Source of the DNA: an uncultured Bacteroides sp.
Lineage (GTDB): Bacteria; Bacteroidota; Bacteroidia; Bacteroidales; Bacteroidaceae
Length of the DNA: 64,000 bases
NCBI RefSeq assembly: GCF_900547205.1
Contig: NZ_URFY01000022.1
Coordinates: forward strand, 1-64,000
Direction: 5' to 3'
Position numbers and translations under genes: made by a program. Numbering within the stretch: position 1 is the stretch's first letter; each line of letters starts with the position of its first letter. Positions 36,786-45,571 of this stretch are shown in pieces. The notes beneath the pieces were generated by a model. The model saw only the letters and a list, made by a program, of their open reading frames with translations, searched no databases and had not been told where the DNA came from.

Positions 36786-37349
36786 TTATTGCCGCAAGAC
36801 TTCTCTTTTTATATGCTCTACATCGGCATTTTCAATCACCCGAATGATATTCTTATAGATTCGATGAAAGCCGAATCCTCCTTTTGTCATTTCGTGAATT
36901 GCTTTTTCTTTCGATACTCCTTGGAACACAATGCGATACATAGCACACACGGCTCCCGTTCTATCGGAACCATGATGACAGTGAAAGACAATCGGTCCTT
37001 TCCTGTTTTTGATAATGCGCAATGCGTTTATCAACTGCTCTTCGCTGACAGAGTGTGCTTTCATTTTCTGCCGATGAAGCGTCAGGGCGGTTCCTTCGGC
37101 TTCATCATCATCGCTATGCCGGTTGCGCAGATTGAGTATCTCGCGGATGCCATACTTCTCCAAGGCTTTAAAGTCGGCATCGGTTGGCTGCTCCGAACGA
37201 TATACGCCGGAATCTATTTTATACAGATTTGCCAGTTCACTACCGGGAACGGTTATCTTGATGGCGCTTACACTTTGACTGTAAGCCGACACAGATACCA
37301 GTATCCCGATAAATAAACTCAGCAGAATTTGTTTATAGTTATCTACCAT
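36786..37349 (-). CDS. Exported tyrosine/dual-specificity protein phosphatase
   Basis: The 187-residue protein has a signal peptide (ILLSLFIGILVSVSAYSQS) and the cysteine-phosphatase loop HC124HHGSDR130TG (HCx5R), with a general-acid candidate region around RHSDDDEAEG. It would hydrolyse phosphotyrosine, phosphoinositide or similar phosphate esters in the periplasm. It starts 15 bases after hisB on the same strand, so it is probably the last gene of the his operon, although no role in histidine synthesis is apparent. Confidence 0.85.
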   Translation of the reverse strand: MVDNYKQILLSLFIGILVSVSAYSQSVSAIKITVPGSELANLYKIDSGVYRSEQPTDADFKALEKYGIREILNLRNRHSDDDEAEGTALTLHRQKMKAHSVSEEQLINALRIIKNRKGPIVFHCHHGSDRTGAVCAMYRIVFQGVSKEKAIHEMTKGGFGFHRIYKNIIRVIENADVEHIKREVLRQ

Positions 37350-37364
37350 ATAGCAAGATGATAA

Positions 37365-38489
37365 TTATAAAACACCCTTACTGGAAGGGAGTTCGAAATG
37401 ATAAATATCCCGCTTTATCGCCATCTTCATGGCACGGGCAAGCACCTTAAAGATTCCTTCAATCTTATGGTGCTCGTTCTGGCCTTCGGCTTTAATATTC
37501 AAATTCATCTTAGCCGCATCGCTCAGCGATTTGAAGAAATGAAGGAACATCTCTGTGGGCATCTCCCCTATCTTCTCGCGCTTAAATTCGGCATCCCACA
37601 CCAGCCAGGGACGGCCTCCGAAGTCAAGGCAAACCTGACAAAGACAATCGTCCATAGGCAAAGCATAACCGTAGCGCTCAATGCCCCGCTTGTTGCCCAA
37701 AGCCTGATAGATGCACTCTCCCAAAGCGATGGCAGTGTCTTCGATGGTATGATGTTCGTCCACTTCCAAGTCACCTTTTACACGAATCGTCAAGTCGATG
37801 CCGGAGTGTTTGCCAATCTGTTCGAGCATATGATCGAAGAATCCAAGTCCGGTAGATATATCACAACTGCCGTTTCCGTCGAGATTCAAGGAAACACAAA
37901 TATCCGTCTCTTTGGTCGTACGGCGCACTTCCGCTTTACGCTCTCCGGCAAACAGAAATTCGGCAATCCGGTCCCAGTCGGTAGTTGCCAATGCACAAAT
38001 ATCTTCGAGTCCTTTCGCTTTCAGGCTCTCCGTTGAGTCCTGCAAGTAGATGGCACGGCAACCCAGATTCTTGGCTAGTTCGACATCTGTAGGACGATCA
38101 CCGATTACAAAACTTTCGGCAAGGTTGTATTCAGGATTATCGATATAGTTGGTAAGCATTCCGGTTCGGGGCTTACGGGTCGGGGCGTTATCTTCGGGGA
38201 AACTACGGTCTATCAATATATCATCAAACGTAATTCCTTCGCCTTTCAAAGTTTTAAGCATCAAGTTGTGGGCGGGCCAGAAAGTTTCTTCCGGGAAAGA
38301 AGGCGTGCCGAGTCCATCTTGATTGGTTACCATCACAAACTCAAAATCGAGTTTGCTACGGATAAAGCCAAGGTTGCGGAACACTTTCGGATAGAACTCC
38401 AGTTTCTCTAAAGAGTCGAGTTGATAATCGACCGGTGGCTCGATGACCAGCGTGCCATCTCTATCTATAAACAATACTTTCTTCTTCAT
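37365..38489 (-). CDS. hisB: Bifunctional histidinol-phosphatase / imidazoleglycerol-phosphate dehydratase
   Basis: The 374-residue protein fuses an N-terminal HAD phosphatase (FIDRDGTLVIEPP at residues 7-19, VTNQDGLGTPSF, GDRPTDVELAKNLG) to a C-terminal IGP dehydratase (GFFDHMLEQIGKHSGID, DEHHTIEDTAIALGE, then EGQNEHHKIEGIFK). It catalyses the sixth and eighth steps of histidine synthesis. Fused HisB is known from enterobacteria and Bacteroidetes. It lies five bases after hisC. Confidence 0.95.
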   Translation of the reverse strand: MKKKVLFIDRDGTLVIEPPVDYQLDSLEKLEFYPKVFRNLGFIRSKLDFEFVMVTNQDGLGTPSFPEETFWPAHNLMLKTLKGEGITFDDILIDRSFPEDNAPTRKPRTGMLTNYIDNPEYNLAESFVIGDRPTDVELAKNLGCRAIYLQDSTESLKAKGLEDICALATTDWDRIAEFLFAGERKAEVRRTTKETDICVSLNLDGNGSCDISTGLGFFDHMLEQIGKHSGIDLTIRVKGDLEVDEHHTIEDTAIALGECIYQALGNKRGIERYGYALPMDDCLCQVCLDFGGRPWLVWDAEFKREKIGEMPTEMFLHFFKSLSDAAKMNLNIKAEGQNEHHKIEGIFKVLARAMKMAIKRDIYHFELPSSKGVL

Positions 38490-38494
38490 ACGTT

Positions 38495-39535
38495 TTATCC
38501 CTGATATTTTTTAAGAGCTTCCAATAATGTATTATTCTCAACCCGGGTGCCGACAGTAATGCGCAGACAGTTGCAGCAGAGCGAGACATTATGACGGTTG
38601 CGAACGATGATTCCTTCACCGACCAGATAATTATAAATTCTCACTGCATCCGTCACTTTAGCCAAGAAGAAGTTGGCGTCGGATGGGAATAGCTTAATGG
38701 TACACGGAAGTTTTTCAAATTCTTCTTCCAGATAATCACGTTCTTCCTTCAATACTTTCACCCAGCGTTCTATCTCATAGTGTTTGTGCAACATGGCGAT
38801 AGCTTGCTTTTGAGTCAACTGATTGACATTATAGGGATATTTTATCTTACTCAGGATACCAATAATCTCTTCGGACGCAAAAGCCATACCCAAACGGATG
38901 GCGGCACATCCCCAAGCTTTAGAAAACGTTTGAAGAATTATCAGATTGGGGTATTTATCGAGTTCTGCGAGGAAGGAAGGAGAGGAAGAGAAGTCGATGT
39001 AAGCCTCATCGAGTATCACTATTCCTTCAAAAAGGTTGAGTAGCTTTTCTATTTCCGAACGGAGAAGGTCATTGCCGGTCGGGTTGTTGGGCGAACAAAG
39101 AAAGATTAGTTTGGTACGTTCGTCGGCAGCAGCCAGAAGTTGGTCGGCAGAGAATTGGAAGTTTTCGTCCAACAACACTTTCCGGTATTCCACATCGTTC
39201 ACATCGGCACATACCTGATACATTCCATAGGTGGGGTCGATGGCTACCACATTGTCTTTCTCCGGCTCACAAAAAGCACGAAACACTAAATCAATAGCTT
39301 CGTCGCTGCCGTTTCCCAGAAAGATGTGCTCGGGTGATACCTTTTTAATCTTCGACAAGAGGGTTTTCAGTTCCCATTGCATGGGGTCGGGATAGCGGTT
39401 GTGGGGCGTGTTATACGGATTCTCGTTCGCATCCAGAAAGACGGAAGCTGTAGCTCCTTTATATTCGTCGCGAGCCGAAGAGTATGGTTTCAGTTTCCAT
39501 ATATTCGGTCGGGTTAGTTCTTGTAACGTTTTCAT
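38495..39535 (-). CDS. hisC: Histidinol-phosphate aminotransferase
   Basis: The 346-residue class I/II aminotransferase has an N-terminal substrate-binding NENPYN-like element (LDANENPYNTPHNRYPD), SPNNPTGN, a DEAYIDFS loop and the PLP-lysine motif TFSKAWG. It makes histidinol phosphate from imidazole acetol phosphate and glutamate. The frame could begin at a TTG two codons earlier; the ATG at 39535 is preferred. It lies between hisD and hisB. Confidence 0.95.
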   Translation of the reverse strand: MKTLQELTRPNIWKLKPYSSARDEYKGATASVFLDANENPYNTPHNRYPDPMQWELKTLLSKIKKVSPEHIFLGNGSDEAIDLVFRAFCEPEKDNVVAIDPTYGMYQVCADVNDVEYRKVLLDENFQFSADQLLAAADERTKLIFLCSPNNPTGNDLLRSEIEKLLNLFEGIVILDEAYIDFSSSPSFLAELDKYPNLIILQTFSKAWGCAAIRLGMAFASEEIIGILSKIKYPYNVNQLTQKQAIAMLHKHYEIERWVKVLKEERDYLEEEFEKLPCTIKLFPSDANFFLAKVTDAVRIYNYLVGEGIIVRNRHNVSLCCNCLRITVGTRVENNTLLEALKKYQG

Positions 39536-39561
39536 TGGCAATGCTTTTAAATTTTCAAATC

Positions 39562-40848
39562 TTACTTGTTTATTGCTTTAAGGCGGATGGTAACGGCATT
39601 CTTATGCGCATCCAAGTGTTCATTGGCTGCCATCTCTTCAATAGCCGGACCGATGGCTTTCATTCCTTCGGGGAGTATCTCCTGAAAGGTAATTTTGCGA
39701 ATAAAGCTATCGAGACTTACGCCGCTGTATGCTTTTGCATATCCGTTGGTGGGCAAGGTATGGTTGGTACCGGAAGCATAATCGCCCGCACTCTCCGGTG
39801 TGAGCGAACCTAAGAAAACGGAGCCGGCATTCGTTACACGCTCTGCCACTTCCATGTAGTTTTCTGTTTCAACAATCAGATGTTCGGGTGCGTATGCGTT
39901 CGTCAGTTCCAGTGCTTCGTCCATATCCTTCACGAGGATAAGTTTGCTATTCTCCAATGACTTCGCCGCAATCTCACGACGGGGCAATTCCGCTAATTGA
40001 CGTTCTACTTCTTCCATCACCTCCATTTGAAGTTTCTCGGAAGTGGTAATCAGCATGGCTTGGCTATCTACTCCATGTTCTGCCTGCGACAACAAATCGG
40101 CTGCAACAAAAGACGGATTTGCAGATGCATCTGCCAATACTTCGACTTCGGAAGGACCGGCGGGCATATCGATGGCTACATCACGCAGGCTTACCAACTG
40201 CTTGGCTGCCGTGACGTATTGATTTCCCGGACCAAAGATTTTATATACTTTAGGCACACTTTCCGTTCCGTAAGCCATAGCGGCTATTGCCTGCACGCCA
40301 CCGGCTTTGAATATCTTGCTAACCCCTGCCAACTGAGCGGCAAAAAGGATAGCAGGATGGATATTGCCATTCTTATCGGGAGGAGTGCAGAGCACTATTT
40401 CTTTGCAGCCTGCTATTTTTGCCGGAACGGCAAGCATCAGCACGGTAGAGAAAAGCGGTGCTGTTCCGCCCGGAATGTATAGTCCTACCTTTTCTATTCC
40501 TACTGACTTCTGCCAGCAAGTCACGCCGTTCATCGTCTCCACCTTCTTTCCAACGAACCGTTGAGAAGAGTGGAACGTTTCTATATTTTGTTTAGCTAAA
40601 GAGATGGCGGCTTTCAGTGCGTCACTCACTAAAGCTTCGGCTTCTTTTATTTCTTCGGTAGTTACCGCGAGCGAGGACAAAGTTACTTTATCAAAAGCAG
40701 CTTCATAGTCAAGCACAGCTTTATCGCCTTCTGCCTTTACCTTATTTATAATAGAACGAACCGTATCGAACAGACTTTCTGTATTCAGCGCCGGACGCTT
40801 TAAGAGTTCCGTCCACTGGTCCGTTGAGGGGTATTTAATTACTTTCAT
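39562..40848 (-). CDS. hisD: Histidinol dehydrogenase
   Basis: The 428-residue enzyme shows family motifs VGLYIPGG, FGPGNQYVTAAK, DMPAGPSEVEVLAD, LLSQAEHGVDSQA (zinc-ligand Gln/His) and SGTNHTLPTNGYA. It oxidises histidinol to histidine in two NAD-dependent steps, ending the pathway. Fifty bases separate it from hisG upstream and 26 from hisC downstream. Confidence 0.96.
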   Translation of the reverse strand: MKVIKYPSTDQWTELLKRPALNTESLFDTVRSIINKVKAEGDKAVLDYEAAFDKVTLSSLAVTTEEIKEAEALVSDALKAAISLAKQNIETFHSSQRFVGKKVETMNGVTCWQKSVGIEKVGLYIPGGTAPLFSTVLMLAVPAKIAGCKEIVLCTPPDKNGNIHPAILFAAQLAGVSKIFKAGGVQAIAAMAYGTESVPKVYKIFGPGNQYVTAAKQLVSLRDVAIDMPAGPSEVEVLADASANPSFVAADLLSQAEHGVDSQAMLITTSEKLQMEVMEEVERQLAELPRREIAAKSLENSKLILVKDMDEALELTNAYAPEHLIVETENYMEVAERVTNAGSVFLGSLTPESAGDYASGTNHTLPTNGYAKAYSGVSLDSFIRKITFQEILPEGMKAIGPAIEEMAANEHLDAHKNAVTIRLKAINK

Positions 40849-40898
40849 TTTTTCACCACAGATTACTCAGAGTTACACAGATTATTTATTTACACGCA

Positions 40899-41750
40899 TC
40901 ACACGATCATCTTTTCAATCGGCAATACCAAGATGCCTTCTGCTCCCAGTGCTTTCAGCTTTCCGATGATTTCCCAGAAACGCTTTTCGTCGAGCACAGT
41001 ATGAACGGAGCACCAGCCTTCTTGCGCCAAAGGCATCACAGTGGGGCTCTTCATACCCGGAAGCACGGCAATGATTTCTTCGAGTTTATCTTTCGGAGCA
41101 TTCATCAACACGTATTTTTTGTCTTCCGCCGTTTTCACTGCGTTCATACGGAACAGCAACTCGTTCAGCACTTCTTTCTTTTCGTCGCTCATGTTCTTGT
41201 TGCCAATCAGCAGTGCTTCGGACTTCATCACCACCTCTACTTCTTTCAGGCGATTGCTTACCAGCGTCGAGCCGGAACTTACAATATCAAAGATTGCATC
41301 TGCCAAGCCAATGCCCGGAGATACTTCTACCGAACCGGTGATTACATGAATCTCAGCATTTACGCCATTCTTCTTCAGGAAGTTGCGAAGAATGCCCGGG
41401 TAAGAGGTAGCTATTTTCTTTCCGTTGAACCATGACAATCCGGGATATTCAAGGTCTTTCGGCATTGCCAATGATAGGCGGCACTTGCTGAAACCCAGAC
41501 GTTTGATGATTTCTGCATCTTCTTCTCTTTCCATAAACTCGTTCTCTCCCACTATACCCAGATCGGCCACACCCGTAGCCACAGTCTGCGGAATATCATC
41601 GTCTCGGAGAAACAGAACTTCGATAGGGAAGTTGGAAGACTGCACCAACAAGGTACGTTTGGTAGTACTCAACTTGATATCCGACTCTCCTAAAAGTGCC
41701 ATTGTCTCTTCAAAGAGACGTCCTTTGGCTTGAACTGCGATTCTTAACAT
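40899..41750 (-). CDS. hisG: ATP phosphoribosyltransferase (long form)
   Basis: The 283-residue protein is a long-form HisG. The catalytic part has MLRIAVQAKGRL, TGVADLGIVGEN and the PRPP-binding DAIFDIVSSGSTL near residue 165. The C-terminal third is the regulatory ACT-like domain (GMKSPTVMPLAQEGWCSVHTV). It starts histidine synthesis and is feedback-inhibited by histidine in this form. It is first in the operon, after a His-rich leader peptide and attenuator hairpin. Confidence 0.96.
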   Translation of the reverse strand: MLRIAVQAKGRLFEETMALLGESDIKLSTTKRTLLVQSSNFPIEVLFLRDDDIPQTVATGVADLGIVGENEFMEREEDAEIIKRLGFSKCRLSLAMPKDLEYPGLSWFNGKKIATSYPGILRNFLKKNGVNAEIHVITGSVEVSPGIGLADAIFDIVSSGSTLVSNRLKEVEVVMKSEALLIGNKNMSDEKKEVLNELLFRMNAVKTAEDKKYVLMNAPKDKLEEIIAVLPGMKSPTVMPLAQEGWCSVHTVLDEKRFWEIIGKLKALGAEGILVLPIEKMIV

Positions 41751-41787
41751 GACTATAAGTTACTTTATAAATTACTAATTACATTAT

Positions 41788-41830
41788 CAAAAATAACGAA
41801 GGCTTACCGTATTCGGCAAGCCTTCGTTAT
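41788..41830 (-). terminator. his operon attenuator terminator
   Basis: On the minus strand ATAACGAAGGCTT and AAGCCTTCGTTAT form a 13-bp stem, extended past one mismatch by three more G-C pairs, followed by five T residues. It lies between the His leader peptide and hisG, the expected place for an attenuator that ends transcription when histidyl-tRNA is plentiful. Confidence 0.88.
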
Positions 41831-41870
41831 CGTTATATAGTTATACACAATATCACCTACGCCCACCGAG

Positions 41871-41918
41871 TTATTCGTTAGGAAAATGATGATGATGATG
41901 TGTAGCTGTATATTTCAT
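41871..41918 (-). CDS. hisL: his operon leader peptide
   Basis: A 15-codon open frame encodes MKYTATHHHHHFPNE, with five consecutive His codons (CAT x5). It starts 21 bases downstream of a -7 box and lies upstream of a strong terminator hairpin, then hisG. In the classical his attenuation mechanism, ribosome stalling at these codons when charged tRNA-His is scarce favours an antiterminator and lets transcription continue. The antiterminator pairing itself is not assigned here. This is too short for ordinary gene finders and is probably unannotated in many genomes. Confidence 0.88.
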   Translation of the reverse strand: MKYTATHHHHHFPNE

Positions 41919-41938
41919 ATTTCTTTTATTAACTGCGA

Positions 41939-41970
41939 CAAAAGTAAAGCATTTGTTTTATACTTCCAAA
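41939..41970 (-). promoter_or_regulatory. his operon promoter (-33 TTTG, -7 TACTTTTG)
   Basis: On the minus strand TTTG (41967-41970) is followed after 20 bases by TACTTTTG (41939-41946), a good match to the Bacteroides promoter pattern. It lies 20 bases before the leader-peptide start. Confidence 0.65.
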
Positions 41971-41999
41971 CATTTATCACAAAAACTTCTGTTTTTATT

Positions 42000-42491
42000 T
42001 CAAATTAAAGGTAAAATCTCTTCTGACTCTACATCGCATTGGGGAAAGTGCATTTCTTCTTTCGATTTCTCTTTTGAGAACGTAAAATAAGTACAAACGG
42101 CTTCTGTGCATACGTCTCCGGCTTCATTATATAGTTTGGCCTCAATAATAACGATATTCCGCTTCACTTCTTTGATGGATGCACGTAGCACAATATGCGA
42201 ATCGGTAGTGCTGACTGATTTCCGGTAGCGGGTTTCCATCTTTGAAGTGACTCCCGTGGTTTGTAATTTGCGAAGTACAGCCCAAGCACAGATTTCATCC
42301 AGCAAAACGGCTTGAATACCGCCATGCAGTGTGTTAATCCAACCTTGATATTCGGGACGAGGTTTCCAGATGCATACTATTTCTTCGCCGTCTTCATAAA
42401 ATTCCATCTTTGCTCCGGCATCGTTATGTGAAGCACAACCGAAACAGTTGTAGCCCTCCAGACCTTTCCAAGGATTTATAATCTTCTTCAT
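42000..42491 (-). CDS. PaaI-type hotdog thioesterase
   Basis: The 163-residue protein has the hotdog-fold thioesterase pattern, with the active-site loop INTLHGGIQAVLLDEICAWA near residue 63 (HGG then Asp/Glu). It presumably hydrolyses acyl-CoA or another acyl thioester. A TTG 11 codons upstream overlaps a TATATTTG box (42522-42529), so the ATG at 42491 is chosen. It is monocistronic and unlinked to his genes, which are read from their own promoter. The substrate is unknown. Confidence 0.83.
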   Translation of the reverse strand: MKKIINPWKGLEGYNCFGCASHNDAGAKMEFYEDGEEIVCIWKPRPEYQGWINTLHGGIQAVLLDEICAWAVLRKLQTTGVTSKMETRYRKSVSTTDSHIVLRASIKEVKRNIVIIEAKLYNEAGDVCTEAVCTYFTFSKEKSKEEMHFPQCDVESEEILPLI

Positions 42492-42521
42492 AGTTCTTCT
42501 TCTGTTTTTAGTTTCACTTCC

Positions 42522-42529
42522 CAAATATA
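42522..42529 (-). promoter_or_regulatory. Putative Bacteroides -7 promoter box
   Basis: The minus strand reads TATATTTG (TAnnTTTG), 30 bases before the thioesterase start at 42491. Confidence 0.45.
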
Positions 42530-42565
42530 AGAAAAATATGAAAAAGAAGAATTATTTTCAATGAT

Positions 42566-44467
42566 TTACTTTCGTATGCAGCGGATGGCAAAAGCCTTCG
42601 TTGCGATACCTGCATTCGCTTCACCAATTAAAGTAGTGTCGCTTTTCAAGTAGAACACAGTTTTGGCTATTTCAGTATTTGTATCATCCAACGTCCAATA
42701 ACTAGAGAACTTGCCATCAAAAATTTCTTGCTTTTCTGCCACATACATTCCTATTGGGATACTGTTAAAACCGGAGCTATTATTAACTGGAGCTACTTTC
42801 TTACCATCTATAGATATCCAAGTGCCGGACTTCAATGTTGATGCATCCTCTTTGAGGTATGTCTTCAAAAGCTTCCAATCTTCCCAGTTGGGAATATTCC
42901 AATGAGCTGGCAACAAATTGTCAGATAATGCCGTAGAAGCCGTATAAAAATAATTCCCTTTCTTCGACTTTAGGTATCCAACTGTTTTTTCTGAGACAAC
43001 ATTCAGTTTAGGTATTTCATTGCCATCCGTATGCAGTGTTGCTTCCACATTACTCCGCATCCAATATTGAGTTCCAATTTTAACTATCGGATAATTATGT
43101 ATTACTCCTCCACGAGTATCATGGACAACATCCTCCAGTGCCATAACACGCAACAAATCATCTTTAAAGGATATCGATAATGATATTCTTCCGTCTGCCA
43201 ACACATAAACATTGTTGCGAGCCGATAAACTGCCGGGTACATAATTCATTGAATGGTCCTCGATATTCCATGATACGGTTCCGCCATGTACATTGCCCGA
43301 TTGATTTAGCAATTGTACTACTACTCCGTGAGATAAATCGACCTTTTTATCAGCATTCATCGGATATACAACAATTGCCTGAGAGGAAAATTCAGGAGTA
43401 ACCAGATACTCTTTACATATTTCGGCAACTTGCTTGCCGGCACTCAAAACTTTACATACATTAGAATTTTCGAAAGTCAACTTTGATACATCTACATTGT
43501 TGTGAAGAACTTCTGATTTTACCTGATCCTTCTCATTCCCTTCCCAATCTTCAATCTCTCCATCGACTTTACCTATCAAAACATCTTCATCAGTAACAAA
43601 AGTTATCTCTAACTCTCTTTGTTTGCCACTTTGTAATTGAAGAGTGGATGGCAACAACGTCATATAGGGCTTACCCTTTACATTCACTGACAAATATTGG
43701 TATCCGGGAGTTGACTCCTGAGGTATCAATATAAGTTCTTTTCCTATTATTCGATTACCTTCTATTTTCCACTCTCCCAATGGAGTTACATCCTCTTCAT
43801 TCAAATAACCAAGAAAAGCATCTTTCTGAAAATCATAAATAGCCTTTGTGTAAAATCCACTCACTGAAAGTATTGGATTTTCGGCTAACATATCATCTAC
43901 GTTCTCCCCTTCACCAGGCACAAGAGCAACCTTCAGGCGAAAGAACTTATGATTAAAAATTAAAGGAATAGCTTCTTTACTTGCCAATACTCCTTTTTTA
44001 GAAGCAAGCAGAAAATCCGAATGAGAGTAATTATCCAAAGTACTCTGATCTGCTTCAACTGCCACTTGCATTGAACTCTCCCCCATCGCTATTCCATCTT
44101 GCTGATAAGGATAATAACTAAATAAGTTAAGTGTAACTTCATCATCCGGATAATAAACCGATTCTTCTGTCACAAACTCATTGGCAGAAGAACGCTCAAA
44201 AATAAGATTATCAACATAACGTTCTTCCTTCATTGTGATAGAGCCTGCGAGTGCAAATAATCCCACTTTATCTCCAACATCAAAAGTATTATTTGCAACA
44301 CGAGTATTAACAACATCATGGATACCTGCTATAAATCTCAATGGAATATTCCCATCATTCATCAGAGGCTCCTCTTCTTCTGTAATATGATTTATGCAAC
44401 CAGCAGCTAAAACTAAAAAAAGAACAGACGAACCTATGCCCTTCCATAGGTTATAACATACCTTCAT
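42566..44467 (-). CDS. Fimbrillin-like lipoprotein with C-terminal FISUMP-type domain
   Basis: The 633-residue protein has a lipobox (FLVLAAGCINH, Cys24). The N-terminal 300 residues have the fimbrillin-like beta pattern (IPLRFIAGIHD, VGDKVGLFALAG, VTLNLFSYYPYQQDG, LIFNHKFFRLKVAL). The C-terminal region resembles the Fibrobacter succinogenes major-domain (FISUMP): VKIGTQYWMRSNVEATLH, PNWEDWKLLKTYL, SYWTLDD and FAIRCIRK. The fimbrillin part suggests a surface or pilus-related lipoprotein; the domain labels come from motif appearance. A low-complexity spacer joins the two parts. Confidence 0.72.
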   Translation of the reverse strand: MKVCYNLWKGIGSSVLFLVLAAGCINHITEEEEPLMNDGNIPLRFIAGIHDVVNTRVANNTFDVGDKVGLFALAGSITMKEERYVDNLIFERSSANEFVTEESVYYPDDEVTLNLFSYYPYQQDGIAMGESSMQVAVEADQSTLDNYSHSDFLLASKKGVLASKEAIPLIFNHKFFRLKVALVPGEGENVDDMLAENPILSVSGFYTKAIYDFQKDAFLGYLNEEDVTPLGEWKIEGNRIIGKELILIPQESTPGYQYLSVNVKGKPYMTLLPSTLQLQSGKQRELEITFVTDEDVLIGKVDGEIEDWEGNEKDQVKSEVLHNNVDVSKLTFENSNVCKVLSAGKQVAEICKEYLVTPEFSSQAIVVYPMNADKKVDLSHGVVVQLLNQSGNVHGGTVSWNIEDHSMNYVPGSLSARNNVYVLADGRISLSISFKDDLLRVMALEDVVHDTRGGVIHNYPIVKIGTQYWMRSNVEATLHTDGNEIPKLNVVSEKTVGYLKSKKGNYFYTASTALSDNLLPAHWNIPNWEDWKLLKTYLKEDASTLKSGTWISIDGKKVAPVNNSSGFNSIPIGMYVAEKQEIFDGKFSSYWTLDDTNTEIAKTVFYLKSDTTLIGEANAGIATKAFAIRCIRK

Positions 44468-44773
44468 TCTATTAGATTATTAGTTCAAATAATGAAATTT
44501 CTGATTGAGCAGAAAAATGTATGCATAAAGGTAAGTACTAGCTTTCAGTTATGAGGCATTATACAACACGTATGTTGCAACTGGATAATCTTCGATTTCG
44601 GCAAATCAGTTTGAAATGCTGAACAAAAATATATATAAAAATAAAACAGTGTATACTTTTCTTTAGAAATATTTATATTATTACTCAACTTGCTAATTAC
44701 CAGTAGTTTACGAATCACAGACAATAATAACAGATATACGTCTATACCTTATTATATTAGAAGAGCATATGTT
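44468..44773. other. Intergenic gap with no recognised gene
   Basis: A 306-base AT-rich gap between two minus-strand genes. It contains a short inverted repeat (CAACA-CGTA-TGTTG) but no open frame, clear promoter box or RNA structure that I can support. Confidence 0.5.
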
Positions 44774-45415
44774 TTAGAAAGAATAGCCCACTTCAATTCC
44801 AGCAATATGCTTACCTACCGAAGACTCATATTGATAACAATAGAAGGCATCCAATGACCAGCGTTTAGCTAAATCAATTTCCACTCCAGGACGATATCTC
44901 ATACGGGCTGCTCTCCAGAAAGAAGCATCATCCAGACTTTGATAAATCTCTATGGAAAAGTAAGGTGAAACAATACTTTTTGATGGAGCATAAGACAATT
45001 TCAAGCGGGAACGTAAACGGGTTTCTGAATTTCCACGATCAAAAGTCTGTTGGAATCTCTCCCGCAAAGATACTTTCAACCATTGATGCCGGAAACTTAC
45101 AATCGCCCCAACACGGTAACGGTGTCTGAATTTCCATCCTTCACCTCCTAAGTTCCTATAATGTGTCTCGTATCCCAACTCCAGCTTCAGAAAAGAAAGG
45201 GCACTATAATCTCCACCAACTGAAAGCCCCCAACGGTCGATGGCATTCATATCATCTTCTGTACGCATTTCTAAATTGCCGGCAACACTAAATCGGGAAT
45301 CTATCTTATGGCTTATCTTAAAGTTAGTCCATGTAGTGAAATCATCACTTTGCGCATATACCATAACACTTGCTAAAAGCATCCAAACCAGGGAAATACA
45401 TTTTTTTAATTGCAT
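44774..45415 (-). CDS. DUF2490 outer-membrane protein
   Basis: The 213-residue protein has a signal peptide (SLVWMLLASVMVYAQS) and an alternating beta pattern (TWTNFKISHKIDSRFSVAGNLEMR, repeated strand pairs) ending in an aromatic residue (GYSF), typical of a small beta-barrel of the DUF2490 family. A GTG three codons earlier is possible; the ATG at 45415 is preferred. A TATTTTTG-type box lies about 30 bases upstream (45445-45452, minus strand). The molecular role is unknown. Confidence 0.78.
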   Translation of the reverse strand: MQLKKCISLVWMLLASVMVYAQSDDFTTWTNFKISHKIDSRFSVAGNLEMRTEDDMNAIDRWGLSVGGDYSALSFLKLELGYETHYRNLGGEGWKFRHRYRVGAIVSFRHQWLKVSLRERFQQTFDRGNSETRLRSRLKLSYAPSKSIVSPYFSIEIYQSLDDASFWRAARMRYRPGVEIDLAKRWSLDAFYCYQYESSVGKHIAGIEVGYSF

Positions 45416-45571
45416 CTTAATCACGTCTTACATTTATTTCGGCACAAAAATAAAAAGTATAATTGAAATATATATGAAATAGAAACATTATTTGCAAAAT
45501 CCACCGAAGTTGTCATCCTAAACAAATCCTCATATTCAAACGTTTCTCTTAGTAGACAAAGATTAAATTAG

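Noticed and set aside
41881..41912. GATGATGATGATGATG microsatellite
   Set aside because: Read on the minus strand it is the run of five His codons of the his leader peptide, so it is explained.
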